DNA of 38,957 bases from Myxococcales bacterium. Lineage in GTDB: Bacteria; Myxococcota; Myxococcia; Myxococcales; JAKAPL01. Positions within the stretch are counted from its first letter, which is position 1, and each line of letters begins with the position of its first letter. The DNA lies in assembly GCA_021783235.1 (NCBI GenBank), contig JAJXUD010000042.1, positions 1 through 38,957 on the forward strand, read 5' to 3'. Made by a program: the position numbers and the translations under genes. Below the pieces are notes generated by a model. It did not search any database. It was not told the origin of the DNA and saw only the letters and a program-made list of their open reading frames with translations. Below, piece by piece: positions 15,277 through 24,141 of the stretch.

Positions 15277-17585
15277 GCGAGCTTCGTTCGGGTGCTTCGG
15301 CCTCCGGCCTCCGCCCGTCGGTCGGCGGAGCCGATCTCCCCCGTTCGGATGCTTCGGCCTCCGGCCTCCGCCCGTCGGTCGGCGGAGCCGACCTCCTCCG
15401 TTCGGATGCTTCGGCCTCCGGCCTCCGCCCGTCGGTCGGCGGAGCCGATCTCCTCCTCGAACTCGGGAGCGAGGAGCTGCCGGCTCGGTTCGTGAATCCG
15501 GCCGCCGATGCCCTGCGCGAGGCGGTCGTCGCCTTGCTCGCCGAGGCCCGCCTCTCCCACGGCGAGGTCCAGAGCTACGGCACGCCGCGGCGGCTCGCGC
15601 TGCTCGTGAAGGACGTCGCCGAGCGGCAGCCGGACCTCGAGAAGGAGGTGACGGGCCCGCCGGTGAAGGCGGCCTTCGACGCGGACGGCAAGCCGCGCCC
15701 CGCCGCCGAGGGCTTCGCGCGGACCCACGGCCTCGCGCTCTCGCAGCTGACGCGGCTGCAGACGCCGAAGGGCGAGTACCTCGCGGCCCGCGTGCGCGAG
15801 CTGGGCAGGCCCGCGGGCGAGCTGCTCGCTGGGCTCTGCGAGCAGGCGATGGCGAAGGTCGCCTTCCCGAAGGCGATGCGCTGGGGCTCCGAGGAGGTCA
15901 CCTGGGCGCGGCCGCTCCAGTGGATCTGCGCGCTTTACGGGGCCACCGCCCTGAAGCTGCGCTACGGCGACGTCGAGAGCGGCGGCACGACCCGGGGCCA
16001 CCGCTTCCTCGCCCCGGCCCCCTTCGAGCTCGGCGCGCCCGACGCCTACGCGGCGCGGCTCCTCGGGGCCAAGGTGATCGCGAGCTTCTCCGAGCGGCGG
16101 CGGCAGGTCGAGGAGCTCGCCCGCGAGGCGGCGCGCTCGGCCGGCGGCCGGCTGGTCCTGGATCCCGCGCTGCTCGACGAGGTCGCGAACCTCGTCGAGT
16201 GGCCCACCGCCGTGCTCGGCAGCTTCGACCCCGCCCACCTCGCCTTGCCGCGCGAGGTGCTGGTCTCGGAGATGAAGGGGCACCAACGCTACTTCTCGGT
16301 GGAGAAGGAGGGCGGCGAGCTGCTCCCCGCCTTCGTCGCCGTCTCCGCGACCCCCGTGAAGGACCCGAAGGTCTCGCGCCACGGCTACGAGCGCGTGCTG
16401 CGCGCCCGGCTCGCCGACGCCCGCTTCTTCTTCGACGAGGACCGCAAGGCGTCGCTCGATTCTCGCGTCGAGGCGCTCGGGCGGATCGTCTTCCAGCAGA
16501 AGCTCGGCACGAGCCTCGAGAAGGTCGAGCGCTTCTCCGCCCTCGCGCAGTGGCTCTGCTCGGCGCTGAAGCTGCCCGCCGCCGAGGCGACGACGATCGC
16601 CCGCGCCGCCCGGCTCTGCAAGGCCGACCTCACGACGGGCATGGTGGGCGAGTTCCCCGAGCTGCAGGGCGTGATGGGGCGCGAGTACGCCCGCGCCTCC
16701 GGCGAGACCGAGGAGGTCGCCCGGGCCATCGAGGAGCACTACCTGCCGCGCTTCTCGGGCGACCGGCTCCCCTCCGCCGACGCGGGCGCGCTGGTGGGAA
16801 TCGCCGACCGGATCGACACGCTCGCGGGGCTCTTCGGCATCGGCAAGCCTCCCACCGGCGCGGCCGACCCGTTCGCGCTGCGGCGCGCCTGTCTGGGCGT
16901 CATCCACGTGACGCTCGCCCGCGGCTACCGCTACTCGCTCTCGGGCGCGCTCGACCGCGCGCTCGAGCTGGTCGCGTCGAAGCTGACCGTCCCGGCCGCG
17001 CAGGCGAAGCCGCAGCTCCTGGACTTCTTCCGCCGCCGCCTCGAGGCGCTCTGGACGGCGGAGGCCGAAGGCCGCGGCAACCGGCCAGACGTGTTCGCCC
17101 CCGACCTCGTCGAGGCGGTGCTCTCGGCCGGCTTCGACGACCTCTGGGCGGCGCGGCGCCGGCTCGAGGCGGTCGCGGCCATCCGCTCATCCCCCGACTT
17201 CCTGCCGCTCGCCTCGGCCTTCAAGCGGGCCGTGAACATCCTCGAGAAGAGCAGCGGCAAGGAGCCCTTGGGGCCCGAGGGACGCGGCTTCCTCGACCAG
17301 GTCGACCACGACCGGCTCGCCGAGGAGCCCGAGCGGGCGCTCTACAAGGCGGCGCTCGTCGCCCGCCAGCGCTCGGAGCAGGCGCTCGGGAAGGACGACT
17401 TCGCGGAGGCGCTGCGGGCCGCCACCGCGATGAAGCCGGCCATCGACCTCTTCTTCGACAAGGTGCTCGTCATGGCGGACGACCGAGAGGTGCGCGCGAA
17501 CCGGCTGCGGCTGCTCGCGGCGGTGCGCGAGATCTTCGGGCGGGTCGCCGACCTCTCGAAAATCCAGGCGGAGGCCGCGAAATGA
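15273..17585 (+). CDS. glyS: Glycyl-tRNA synthetase beta subunit with N-terminal repeat insert
   Basis: Beta subunit with tRNA recognition (HD and anticodon-binding) domains. The 770-residue product is longer than the usual 690-710. Ordinary GlyS proteins start within a few residues of LLLE-(L/I)-G-(S/T)-EELPA. Here MSEL is followed by three 19-residue repeats (RS-(G/D)[15 protein letters not shown]) before [12 protein letters not shown] at residues 62-73. The rest is normal: [45 protein letters not shown], and the HD/anticodon region to the end. The ATG at 15273 overlaps the glyQ stop, so the repeats must be translated unless an internal start is used; no ATG or GTG start follows between the repeats and LLELGSEE. 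The stop overlaps accA (ATGA). Confidence 0.96.
15285..15455. repeat. Three tandem 57-bp palindrome-bearing repeats in frame within glyS
   Basis: Units start at 15285, 15342 and 15399 and differ at only a few positions. Each contains the near-palindrome CGGCCTCCGCC-N8-GGCGGAGCCG (one bulge). The 57-bp length equals 19 codons, so any copy number keeps the frame. The last unit runs smoothly into the native Leu-Glu-Leu-Gly of GlyS. This resembles the protein-coding palindromic elements known from Rickettsia, but I do not recognise the sequence. Confidence 0.9.
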
Positions 17586-18538
17586 CCGCGCTCGACTTCG
17601 AAAAGCCCATCCGCGAGCTCGAGCTCAAGATCGAGGAGCTCAAGCAGCTCGCGAGCGGCGGCATGGTGGACTTCGGCGACGAGATCGCGAAGCTCGAGCG
17701 CAAGGCCAAGCGGCTGCAGGTCGAGATCTTCAGCGACCTCTCGCCCTGGCAGGTGGTCCAGCTCTCGCGCCACCCCGAGCGGCCCTACTTCCTCGACTAC
17801 GCGAGCCTGTTCCTCACCGACTTCCTCGAGCTGCACGGCGACCGCCGGTTCGGCGAGGACCCCTCGCTCGTCTGCGGCTTCGCCCGCTTCGACGGCGAGC
17901 CCGTCCTCGTCATGGGCCACCAGAAGGGGCGCAACACCAAGGAGAACATGCTGCGGAACTTCGGGATGCCGCGCCCCGAGGGTTACCGCAAGGTCATCCG
18001 GCTCGCCGAGCTCGCCTCCCGCTTCCATCGGCCCATCCTGACCTTCATCGACACGCCGGGGGCCTACCCCGGCATCGGCGCCGAGGAGCGGGGGCAGGCC
18101 GAGGCGATCGCCTCGTGCCTCGAGACCATGGCGGCGATCCCCGTCCCCGTGATCGCGACCGTCATCGGCGAGGGCGGCTCGGGCGGCGCGCTCGCCATCG
18201 GCGTCGGCAACCGCATCCTCATGCTCGAGCACTCCACCTACTGCGTCATCTCGCCCGAGGGCTGCTCGTCGATCCTCTACCGCGACCCCACCAAAGCGTC
18301 GAAGGCCGCCGAGGCGCTCAAGCTCACCGCGAAGGATCTCGAGGGCTTCGGCGTGATCGACGAGATCGTCCCCGAGGCCCCGGGCGGAGCCCACCGCGAC
18401 CCGGCGCGCACCGCCGAGAACCTCGCGCGGGCCCTCCGCAGCCACCTGGCCGAGCTGCGCGCCCTCTCCCCCGACGAGATCGTCGCCGACCGCTACCGGC
18501 GCTTCCGCGGCATGGGGATCTTCGAAGAGGTCGCCTAG
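17582..18538 (+). CDS. accA: Acetyl-CoA carboxylase carboxyltransferase subunit alpha
   Basis: AccA forms with AccD the carboxyltransferase of acetyl-CoA carboxylase, making malonyl-CoA for fatty acid synthesis. The 318-residue product matches the family over its whole length: LDFEKPIRELELKIEELK at the start, SRHPERPYFLDYASLFLTDFLELHGDR, TFIDTPGAYPGIGAEERGQAEAIA, and the oxyanion-forming GEGGSGGALAIGVGNR followed by YCVISPEGCSSILYRD. The start ATG overlaps the glyS stop (ATGA). No accD is in the window. Confidence 0.97.
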   Translation: MTALDFEKPIRELELKIEELKQLASGGMVDFGDEIAKLERKAKRLQVEIFSDLSPWQVVQLSRHPERPYFLDYASLFLTDFLELHGDRRFGEDPSLVCGFARFDGEPVLVMGHQKGRNTKENMLRNFGMPRPEGYRKVIRLAELASRFHRPILTFIDTPGAYPGIGAEERGQAEAIASCLETMAAIPVPVIATVIGEGGSGGALAIGVGNRILMLEHSTYCVISPEGCSSILYRDPTKASKAAEALKLTAKDLEGFGVIDEIVPEAPGGAHRDPARTAENLARALRSHLAELRALSPDEIVADRYRRFRGMGIFEEVA

Positions 18539-18565
18539 CCCCCGGGCTCGTGGCCCGCCGCCCGC

Positions 18566-18595
18566 TTGCCCCCGCGGCGGGCTGGTCGGTAGAGT
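18566..18595 (+). promoter_or_regulatory. Probable promoter of hisC
   Basis: TTGCCC (18566-18571), an 18-bp spacer, and TAGAGT (18590-18595). The 13-mer CGGTAGAGTGGCC around the -10 recurs before the Cys-rich gene at 36699 (36659-36671), which supports it as a real -10 region. The remaining leader to the ATG is about 60 nt and contains GGAG at 18651. Confidence 0.45.
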
Positions 18596-18659
18596 GGCCC
18601 GCCCATCGGAGGAGCGCGGCGCCGCCGCCCGAGGGCCGAAGCAGCCGAACGGAGAGCCC

Positions 18660-19778
18660 ATGTCCCTCGTCGCCCCGTACATCGAGACGCTCTCGCCCTA
18701 CGTCCCCGGCAAGCCCATCGAGGAGGTCGCCCGCGAGTACGGCGTCCCCGACTGCGCGAAGCTCGCCTCCAACGAGAACCCGCTCGGCGCGAGCCCTCGG
18801 GCGCTCGCGGCCATCCGCGACGCGCTCTCGCGCATCCACCTCTACCCCGACGGCGCCTCCTTCGCGCTCAAGGAGAAGCTCGCCGCGCGCCACGGCGTCG
18901 ACCCGCGGGAGATCGTCATCGGGGCCGGCACGAACGAGATCCTGACGCTCCTCGCCCGCACCTTCCTCGCGGAGGGCGAGGAGGCGGTGATCTCGGAGAA
19001 CACCTTCCTCGTCTACCGGATCGCGATCCAGGCCTGCGGCCGGCGCGCCGTCGCGGTGCCGATGAAGGACCACCGCTACGACCTCGAGGCGATGGCGGCC
19101 GCGGTGGGGCCGAAGACGAAGCTCGTCTTCGTCGCGAACCCCGACAACCCGAACGGCAGCTACGTCACGAAGGCCGAGCTCGACCGCTTCCTCGCGAAGC
19201 TGCCCGAGCGGGTCCTCGTCGTCCTCGACGAGGCCTACTTCGAGTTCGTCGACAAGAGCGACTACCCGGACGGCGCCGAGCTGCGCCGCCGCCGGCCGGG
19301 GCTCGTGGTCCTGCGGACCTTCTCGAAGATCTACGGCCTCGCCGGCGCGCGGGTGGGCTACGCGCTCTGCGACCCGGACGTCGCGGGCTACCTCGAGCGG
19401 GTGCGCGATCCGTTCAACGTGAGCTCGCTCGGACAGGTCGCGGCCATCGCCGCGCTCGACGACGCGGCCCACGTCAGCGCCACCCGCGAGGTCACCATCG
19501 AGGGGCGCGCCGTGCTGATGCGCGAGCTGCCGCGCTTCGGCTTCACGGTGGTCCCCTCGGTCGCGAACTTCGTCCTCGCGGAGGGCAAGGACGGCGACGA
19601 GCTCTTCCGCAGCCTGCTCCCCCACGGCGTCATCGTCCGGCCGATGCGGGCCTACGGCATGCCCAACGCCGCCCGCGTCTCGATCGGCAGCCCGCAGGAG
19701 AACGAGCGGCTCCTGCGCGCGCTCGAGAAGCTCGCGGACGGCAGCGGCCCCCTCCACGCGGTCTCCCGGAAGGCCTGA
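18660..19778 (+). CDS. hisC: Histidinol-phosphate aminotransferase
   Basis: PLP-dependent transaminase of histidine biosynthesis (imidazole-acetol phosphate to histidinol phosphate, with glutamate). The 372-residue protein has KLASNENPLGASP at the N-terminus, YPDGASFALKEKLA, GAGTNEILTLLARTF, VANPDNPNGSY, DEAYFEFVD, and the PLP-lysine motif RTFSKIYGLAGARVGY. An upstream in-frame GTG at 18594 exists, but ATG 18660 has GGAG 6 bp before it and fits family length. No other his gene is nearby; relatives of HisC can also act on aromatic amino acids, so the substrate is inferred. Confidence 0.92.
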   Translation: MSLVAPYIETLSPYVPGKPIEEVAREYGVPDCAKLASNENPLGASPRALAAIRDALSRIHLYPDGASFALKEKLAARHGVDPREIVIGAGTNEILTLLARTFLAEGEEAVISENTFLVYRIAIQACGRRAVAVPMKDHRYDLEAMAAAVGPKTKLVFVANPDNPNGSYVTKAELDRFLAKLPERVLVVLDEAYFEFVDKSDYPDGAELRRRRPGLVVLRTFSKIYGLAGARVGYALCDPDVAGYLERVRDPFNVSSLGQVAAIAALDDAAHVSATREVTIEGRAVLMRELPRFGFTVVPSVANFVLAEGKDGDELFRSLLPHGVIVRPMRAYGMPNAARVSIGSPQENERLLRALEKLADGSGPLHAVSRKA

Positions 19779-19784
19779 GCGCCG

Positions 19785-20459
19785 ATGATCGTGGCGATCG
19801 ACGGCCCCGCCGGCGCCGGAAAGAGCACGGTCTCGCGCCGCCTCGCCGCGCGGCTCGGCCTCGCGCTCGTCGACACCGGCGCGCTCTACCGCTGCGTCGC
19901 CCTGGCGGCGCTCGAGTCGGGCGTCGGCTGGGACGACGATGCCGCGCTCGCGGAGCTGCTCCCCCGCCTCGCGATCGGCTTCGGCTGGGAGGGCGGCGAG
20001 CCGAAGGTCTACCTCGACGGCCGCGACGTCTCGGCGGCCATCCGCTCGCCCCAGATCAGCCAGGGGGCCTCGGCGGTCTCGGCCCGCCCCGTCGTGCGCG
20101 ACGGGCTGCTCGGGCTGCAGCGGCGGCTCGGGCGCGCGGCGGTCGGGGGGGCGGTGCTCGAGGGGCGCGACATCGGCACGGTCGTCTTTCCCGATGCCGA
20201 GGCCAAGTTCTTCCTGACCGCCGAGCCGCGCGTGCGCGCCGAGCGCCGCTTCCTGGAGCTCTCGGCGAAGGGCGTTCCGACGAGCCTCGCTCAGGTGCTC
20301 GAGGATCAGGAGCGGCGCGACCGGGACGACAGCAGCCGGGCAGTCGCCCCCCTCGCGCAGGCTCCCGACGCCGAGCTCGTCGAATCGACGCACCTCGGGC
20401 TCGACGAGGTCGTCGAGCAGATGGTGCAGAGTCTGCGGCGCCGCGGACTTTGGGCCTGA
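19785..20459 (+). CDS. cmk: Cytidylate kinase
   Basis: Phosphorylates CMP and dCMP with ATP. The 224-residue protein has the P-loop GPAGAGKST (7-15), LVDTGALYRCVALAAL, the CMP-binding VLEGRDIGTVVFPDAEAKFFLTA, and the lid region RRDRDDSSRAVAPL. It follows hisC by 6 bp and precedes mutM by 4 bp, indicating one transcription unit. Confidence 0.96.
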   Translation: MIVAIDGPAGAGKSTVSRRLAARLGLALVDTGALYRCVALAALESGVGWDDDAALAELLPRLAIGFGWEGGEPKVYLDGRDVSAAIRSPQISQGASAVSARPVVRDGLLGLQRRLGRAAVGGAVLEGRDIGTVVFPDAEAKFFLTAEPRVRAERRFLELSAKGVPTSLAQVLEDQERRDRDDSSRAVAPLAQAPDAELVESTHLGLDEVVEQMVQSLRRRGLWA

Positions 20460-20463
20460 ACGC

Positions 20464-21309
20464 TTGCCCGAGCTGCCGGAGGTCGAGATCGCCCGGCGGA
20501 GCCTCGAGCGCTGGCTCGTCGGCCGCCCGATCGCGCGCGCCTCGGCCACGCCGGGCAAGCCGTTGCGTGGGCTGACGCCGGCCGAGGTCTCGCGGGCGCT
20601 CTCGGGCAGGACCGTCCGCCGCGTCGAGCGGCGCGGCAAGCACCTCCTCTGGGACCTCGGGGCGGGGCAGGGCGCCCACCTGCACCTCGGCATGACCGGC
20701 AAGCTCGTGCGGCGCGAGGGAAAGGAGCCCGCGCCGCCCTACGCGCGCGTCAGTCTCGACCTCTCGGACGGCAGCCGCGTCCACCTCGTCGACCCGCGAC
20801 GCTTCGGCCGCTTCGAGCTCGGCCCCCTGGACGCGCTCCGCGCCTCCCCAACGCTTCGCGAGCTCGGCCCCGACGCCTGGGACGAGGCGCCCACGGCGGA
20901 GCTCCTGCGCGAGCGGCTCGCGGGCAGCCGGCGCGAGATCAAGGTGTCGCTCCTGGACCAGCGCCGGATCGCCGGGCTCGGCAACATCCAGGCGTCGGAG
21001 AGCCTCTTTCGCGCCCGCCTCTCGCCGTTCGCGCGGGCGGATGAGCTCTCCCCCGCCGACTGGCGGCGGCTCGCGAAGGGGATCCACGACGCCCTCTCCT
21101 ACGCCCTCGGCGCCGAGGGGAAGGGGGCCCGGGATCGGGACATCCGCTACGTCGAGGAGCCCGGCGCGCCGAACCCCTTCCTCGTCTACGGCCGGGCGGG
21201 CGAGCCGTGCCCCCGCTGCGGGGGGCCGATCCGGCAAGAGGTCCAGCGGCAGCGCTCGACCTACCTCTGTCCCGTCTGCCAGCCGGGGCCTGCCCCGGGG
21301 AAGAGGTGA
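20464..21309 (+). CDS. mutM: Formamidopyrimidine-DNA glycosylase
   Basis: Base-excision repair enzyme removing 8-oxoguanine and formamidopyrimidines. The N-terminus MPELPEVE carries the catalytic Pro2 and Glu3, which fixes the start at the TTG codon 20464; the initiator Met must be removed to expose Pro2. Other family marks are RRGKHLLWDL (Lys57-type residue), LGMTGKL, DPRRFGR, LLDQRRIAGLGNIQASE (H2TH), and the C-terminal zinc finger CPRC...CPVC. The length of 281 residues is normal. Confidence 0.96.
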   Translation: MPELPEVEIARRSLERWLVGRPIARASATPGKPLRGLTPAEVSRALSGRTVRRVERRGKHLLWDLGAGQGAHLHLGMTGKLVRREGKEPAPPYARVSLDLSDGSRVHLVDPRRFGRFELGPLDALRASPTLRELGPDAWDEAPTAELLRERLAGSRREIKVSLLDQRRIAGLGNIQASESLFRARLSPFARADELSPADWRRLAKGIHDALSYALGAEGKGARDRDIRYVEEPGAPNPFLVYGRAGEPCPRCGGPIRQEVQRQRSTYLCPVCQPGPAPGKR

Positions 21310-21323
21310 CGGGACGGGGTTGT

Positions 21324-21353
21324 TGTCTACTGGCCCCACCGTCGTCTAGGCTG
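21324..21353 (+). promoter_or_regulatory. Probable promoter of the coiled-coil gene
   Basis: TTGTCT (21324-21329), an 18-bp spacer and TAGGCT (21348-21353). A 5' leader with GGAGG (21366-21370) precedes the ATG at 21380. Confidence 0.4.
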
Positions 21354-21379
21354 CCCCTCCTCTCGCTGGAGGCTTTCCC

Positions 21380-22276
21380 ATGCTGACCGTCCTCCTCTTC
21401 GTCGCGCTCGGCGCGCTCATCGCCGGCGCCATCTTCGGCCTCAAGGCCCAGTCCGCCGCCGCGGAGCTGTCGAAGGCGACGGCCGAACTCTCGGCCCTCC
21501 ACGCCGAGGTGGAGGAGCTGAGGTCCGGCAAGGCGCAGAAGCAGGAGAAGGAGAAGGCCCGCAAGAGCGAGCTCGAGGAGCTGCGAGAGAAGAGCCGGGA
21601 GCTGAAGGGAAAGGTCGCCGAGGCGCAGGAGCAGGCCAAGGCCGCCCGCGAGGCCGAGCGGTCCCGCCGCGAGGTCGAGGCCGAGCTGCGCTCCCTGGTC
21701 GAGCAGGCGAGGCGCGAGGCGCAGGCGGCGGCCCAGGAGGCCCGGACGCTCCGCGAGGAGGCCGCGGTCGCGCGCACGAGGCGGGCCGCGCCCGCCGCCC
21801 CGGCCCCAATCGCCCAGGCGCCGGCCGAGGCCCCTTCCACGCCGCAGCCACAGTCTTCCCAGCCGCCCCAGACGATCGACCTCGAGCGGAAGCTCGAGGC
21901 GCTGCGGCAGCGGCTCGGAGAGACCGAGGGGCGGGCCGAGACCGACCACAAGAAGCTCGTCGAGGGGCAGCGCGAGCTCGAGCGGCTCCGCTCGAAGCTC
22001 TCGACCCAGGAGAAGGTCTACCTGGTCCAGAAGAGCGAGAGCGAGCTCTGGAAGGACCGCCACCGCGCGCTCGAAGTGCGCTTCAACAAGCTGATGCTCG
22101 AGGCCACAGCCCTTCGCCGCGGCGTCCTCGCCCTCGAGAAGCGGCTCCCCGAAGCGCAGGTGCAGGCGGCGCGCGAGGAGGCCGACGCGGCCGCGCCGGT
22201 GGCCGCGCCGGTGGTCCCGCCGGTCGAGAAGCCCTCGGAAGCAGCGCCCGAGCCCCAGGCCGTCCAGGTCGGCTGA
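21380..22276 (+). CDS. Membrane-anchored coiled-coil protein
   Basis: A 298-residue protein with one N-terminal membrane segment (LTVLLFVALGALIAGAIFGL, residues 2-21) and no basic leader. A very long charged coiled coil follows (about 28-130), then an Ala/Pro/Gln spacer (130-165), a second coiled coil (168-245) and an Ala/Pro/Glu-rich tail. I know no specific family or enzyme motif. The shape suits a structural or scaffolding protein of the cytoplasmic membrane. It has its own promoter and ribosome site. Confidence 0.75.
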   Translation: MLTVLLFVALGALIAGAIFGLKAQSAAAELSKATAELSALHAEVEELRSGKAQKQEKEKARKSELEELREKSRELKGKVAEAQEQAKAAREAERSRREVEAELRSLVEQARREAQAAAQEARTLREEAAVARTRRAAPAAPAPIAQAPAEAPSTPQPQSSQPPQTIDLERKLEALRQRLGETEGRAETDHKKLVEGQRELERLRSKLSTQEKVYLVQKSESELWKDRHRALEVRFNKLMLEATALRRGVLALEKRLPEAQVQAAREEADAAAPVAAPVVPPVEKPSEAAPEPQAVQVG

Positions 22277-22303
22277 GTCCCGGTGGGGGGGGCCGTTCGC
22301 CCC

Positions 22304-22331
22304 TTGTCATGACAGGGGGGCTGCCTATCCT
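22304..22331 (+). promoter_or_regulatory. Leaderless promoter of the cupin gene with overlapping palindrome
   Basis: TTGTCA (22304-22309), a 16-bp spacer, and TATCCT (22326-22331). The start codon ATG at 22340 sits where transcription is expected to begin, so the mRNA is probably leaderless. The perfect palindrome TGTCATGACA (22305-22314) covers the -35 box and could be an operator. Confidence 0.5.
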
Positions 22332-22339
22332 CTCTGGTC

Positions 22340-22690
22340 ATGTCCCCACACGCGCCAGGAATCACGGTCGATCGCTGGGCCGAGCCCGAGCCGCCGACCG
22401 CGCTCGAGCTCGAGCGGCGGCTCAAGGCCGAGGGACTCCAGCCCTACCGCTACTCCGACCCGCCCGGGACGACCTACCCACCTCACCGCCACCGCTCCCG
22501 CGAGGTCCGCTGGCTCCTCTGCGGCCGGATGCGGGTGCGGCTGTCCGGAGGGGACGGCGAGATCGTCCTCGCGCCTGGCGACCGGCTCGATCTGCCGCCG
22601 GGAGTCGAGCACACCGTCGTCATCGACGGCGACGACCCGGCCGTCTGCGTGGCCGCGGAGGGCGACGGGCGGTTTTCGCCCGTCCAGTAG
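22340..22690 (+). CDS. Small cupin-domain protein
   Basis: A 116-residue single-domain cupin. Motif 1 is PPHRHRSREVRWLLCGRMRVRL (metal ligands H and E), and motif 2 is LAPGDRLDLPPGVEHTVVIDGDDP (ligand H). The conserved beta-barrel with a metal site is clear, but the substrate is not. Such proteins often act as small-molecule sensors or isomerases. It is transcribed from its own leaderless promoter and ends just before the promoter of the cystathionine beta-synthase gene. Confidence 0.8.
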   Translation: MSPHAPGITVDRWAEPEPPTALELERRLKAEGLQPYRYSDPPGTTYPPHRHRSREVRWLLCGRMRVRLSGGDGEIVLAPGDRLDLPPGVEHTVVIDGDDPAVCVAAEGDGRFSPVQ

Positions 22691-22703
22691 TCGAACGGGC
22701 GGG

Positions 22704-22733
22704 TTGACGCCCCATGCCCGCCGGGCCTATACC
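22704..22733 (+). promoter_or_regulatory. Leaderless promoter of the cystathionine beta-synthase gene
   Basis: TTGACG (22704-22709), an 18-bp spacer, and TATACC (22728-22733), with the ATG at 22741 only 7 bp after the -10 box. Transcription should start at or within one or two bases of the start codon. Confidence 0.55.
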
Positions 22734-22740
22734 GCGCGCC

Positions 22741-24105
22741 ATGCGCTACCGCGAGAGCATCCTCGAGGCCATCGGCCACACCCCGCTCGTCAAGCTCAAC
22801 AAGGTCGTCGGCCCGAACGACGCCCTGGTCCTCGTCAAACCCGAGTTCATGAACCCCGGGGGATCGATCAAGGACCGGATGGCGCTGCACATCATCGAGA
22901 AGGCCGAGCGGGAGGGGCTGCTCAAGCCGGGCGGCACCATCGTCGAGAACACCAGCGGAAACACCGGGATGGGCGTCGCGCTCGCCGCGGCCGTCAAGGG
23001 CTACCGCTGCATCTTCACGATGCCGGACAAGATGTCGAAGGAGAAGGTCGACAGCCTCAAGGCCTTCGGGGCCGAGGTGGTCGTCACCCCGACGAACGTC
23101 CCCGCCGATTCGCCCGAGAGCTACTACGAGACGGCGAAGCGGATCGCGCGCGAGACGCCGAACAGCTTCTACCTGAACCAGTACCACAACCCCGAGAACA
23201 TCGCGGCCCACTACCGCTCCACCGGCGCCGAGATCTGGGAGCAGGTGGAGGGGAAGATCGACTGCTTCGTCGCCGGCCTCGGCACGGGCGGCACCATGAG
23301 CGGCGCCGGCAAGTACCTGAAGGAGAAGAAGCCGGGCATCCAGAACGTGGGCGTCGATCCCGAGGGCTCCGTCTACTACGACTACTTCCGCACGAAGAAG
23401 CTGCCGACGCCCCACGTCTACAAGGTCGAGGGGATCGGCGAGGACATGCTCTGCAAGGCGATGGACTTCTCGGTCGTCGACGACGTCCGGCAGGTGAACG
23501 ACAAGCAGTGCTTCCAGATGGCCCGCCGCCTCGCGCGGGAAGAGGGGCTCTTCGCGGGCGGCTCGTCGGGTGGCGCCGTCCACGTCGCCGCCCAGCTCGC
23601 GAAGGAGCTCGGCAAGGGCAAGGTCATCGTCGCGGTGCTGCCCGACAGCGCCACCCGCTACATCTCGAAGTTCTGTTCGGACGAGTGGATGAAGGACAAT
23701 GGCTTCCTCGAGGTCACCGACCGGGGCGCCGTGCGCGAGCTGCTCATCGGCAAGCGCAAGCTCATCTCGGCGAAGAAGGGCGAGGCCATCGAGGGCGTCG
23801 TCGCGCGGATGAAGGAGGTCGGCATCAGCCAGATGCCCGTCTGCGATGCGAGCGGCCACGCCGTCGGCATGATCCACGAGGTCGACCTGCTCCACGGCCT
23901 GCTCGAGGGGCGCGTCCGCAGCCACGAGCCCATCGACGCCCTCGTCGCCCCGCTGCAGGGCGTCGTCACCGCCGACACCCCGATCGCCGAGCTGCAGAAG
24001 GTCTTCGCCGAGGACAACGTCGCCGTCGTCCGCGACGGCGAGCGGCCCATCGGCATCATCACCAAGATCGACTACATCGAGTTCTTGAGCCAGCGGCTGC
24101 GGTAG
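22741..24105 (+). CDS. Cystathionine beta-synthase with CBS-domain pair
   Basis: PLP enzyme joining serine and homocysteine to cystathionine (reverse transsulfuration). The 454-residue protein has the catalytic core IGHTPLVKLNKV, the PLP lysine in NPGGSIKDR (K44), NTSGNTGMGVALAA, and the phosphate-binding loop GLGTGGTMSGAGKYLK. A C-terminal tandem CBS pair (about 345-454) begins at ISAKKGEAIEGVVARMKEVGISQMPVCD and includes the GIITKIDYIEFL repeat. This is the eukaryote-like full-length type, without the heme-binding N-terminus. Cysteine synthase is the alternative for the core, but the CBS pair favours cystathionine beta-synthase. No cystathionine gamma-lyase gene is in the window. Confidence 0.88.
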   Translation: MRYRESILEAIGHTPLVKLNKVVGPNDALVLVKPEFMNPGGSIKDRMALHIIEKAEREGLLKPGGTIVENTSGNTGMGVALAAAVKGYRCIFTMPDKMSKEKVDSLKAFGAEVVVTPTNVPADSPESYYETAKRIARETPNSFYLNQYHNPENIAAHYRSTGAEIWEQVEGKIDCFVAGLGTGGTMSGAGKYLKEKKPGIQNVGVDPEGSVYYDYFRTKKLPTPHVYKVEGIGEDMLCKAMDFSVVDDVRQVNDKQCFQMARRLAREEGLFAGGSSGGAVHVAAQLAKELGKGKVIVAVLPDSATRYISKFCSDEWMKDNGFLEVTDRGAVRELLIGKRKLISAKKGEAIEGVVARMKEVGISQMPVCDASGHAVGMIHEVDLLHGLLEGRVRSHEPIDALVAPLQGVVTADTPIAELQKVFAEDNVAVVRDGERPIGIITKIDYIEFLSQRLR

Positions 24106-24141
24106 CAGGACGGCCGCTCTCCGACCCCCGAAAGGATGCAC

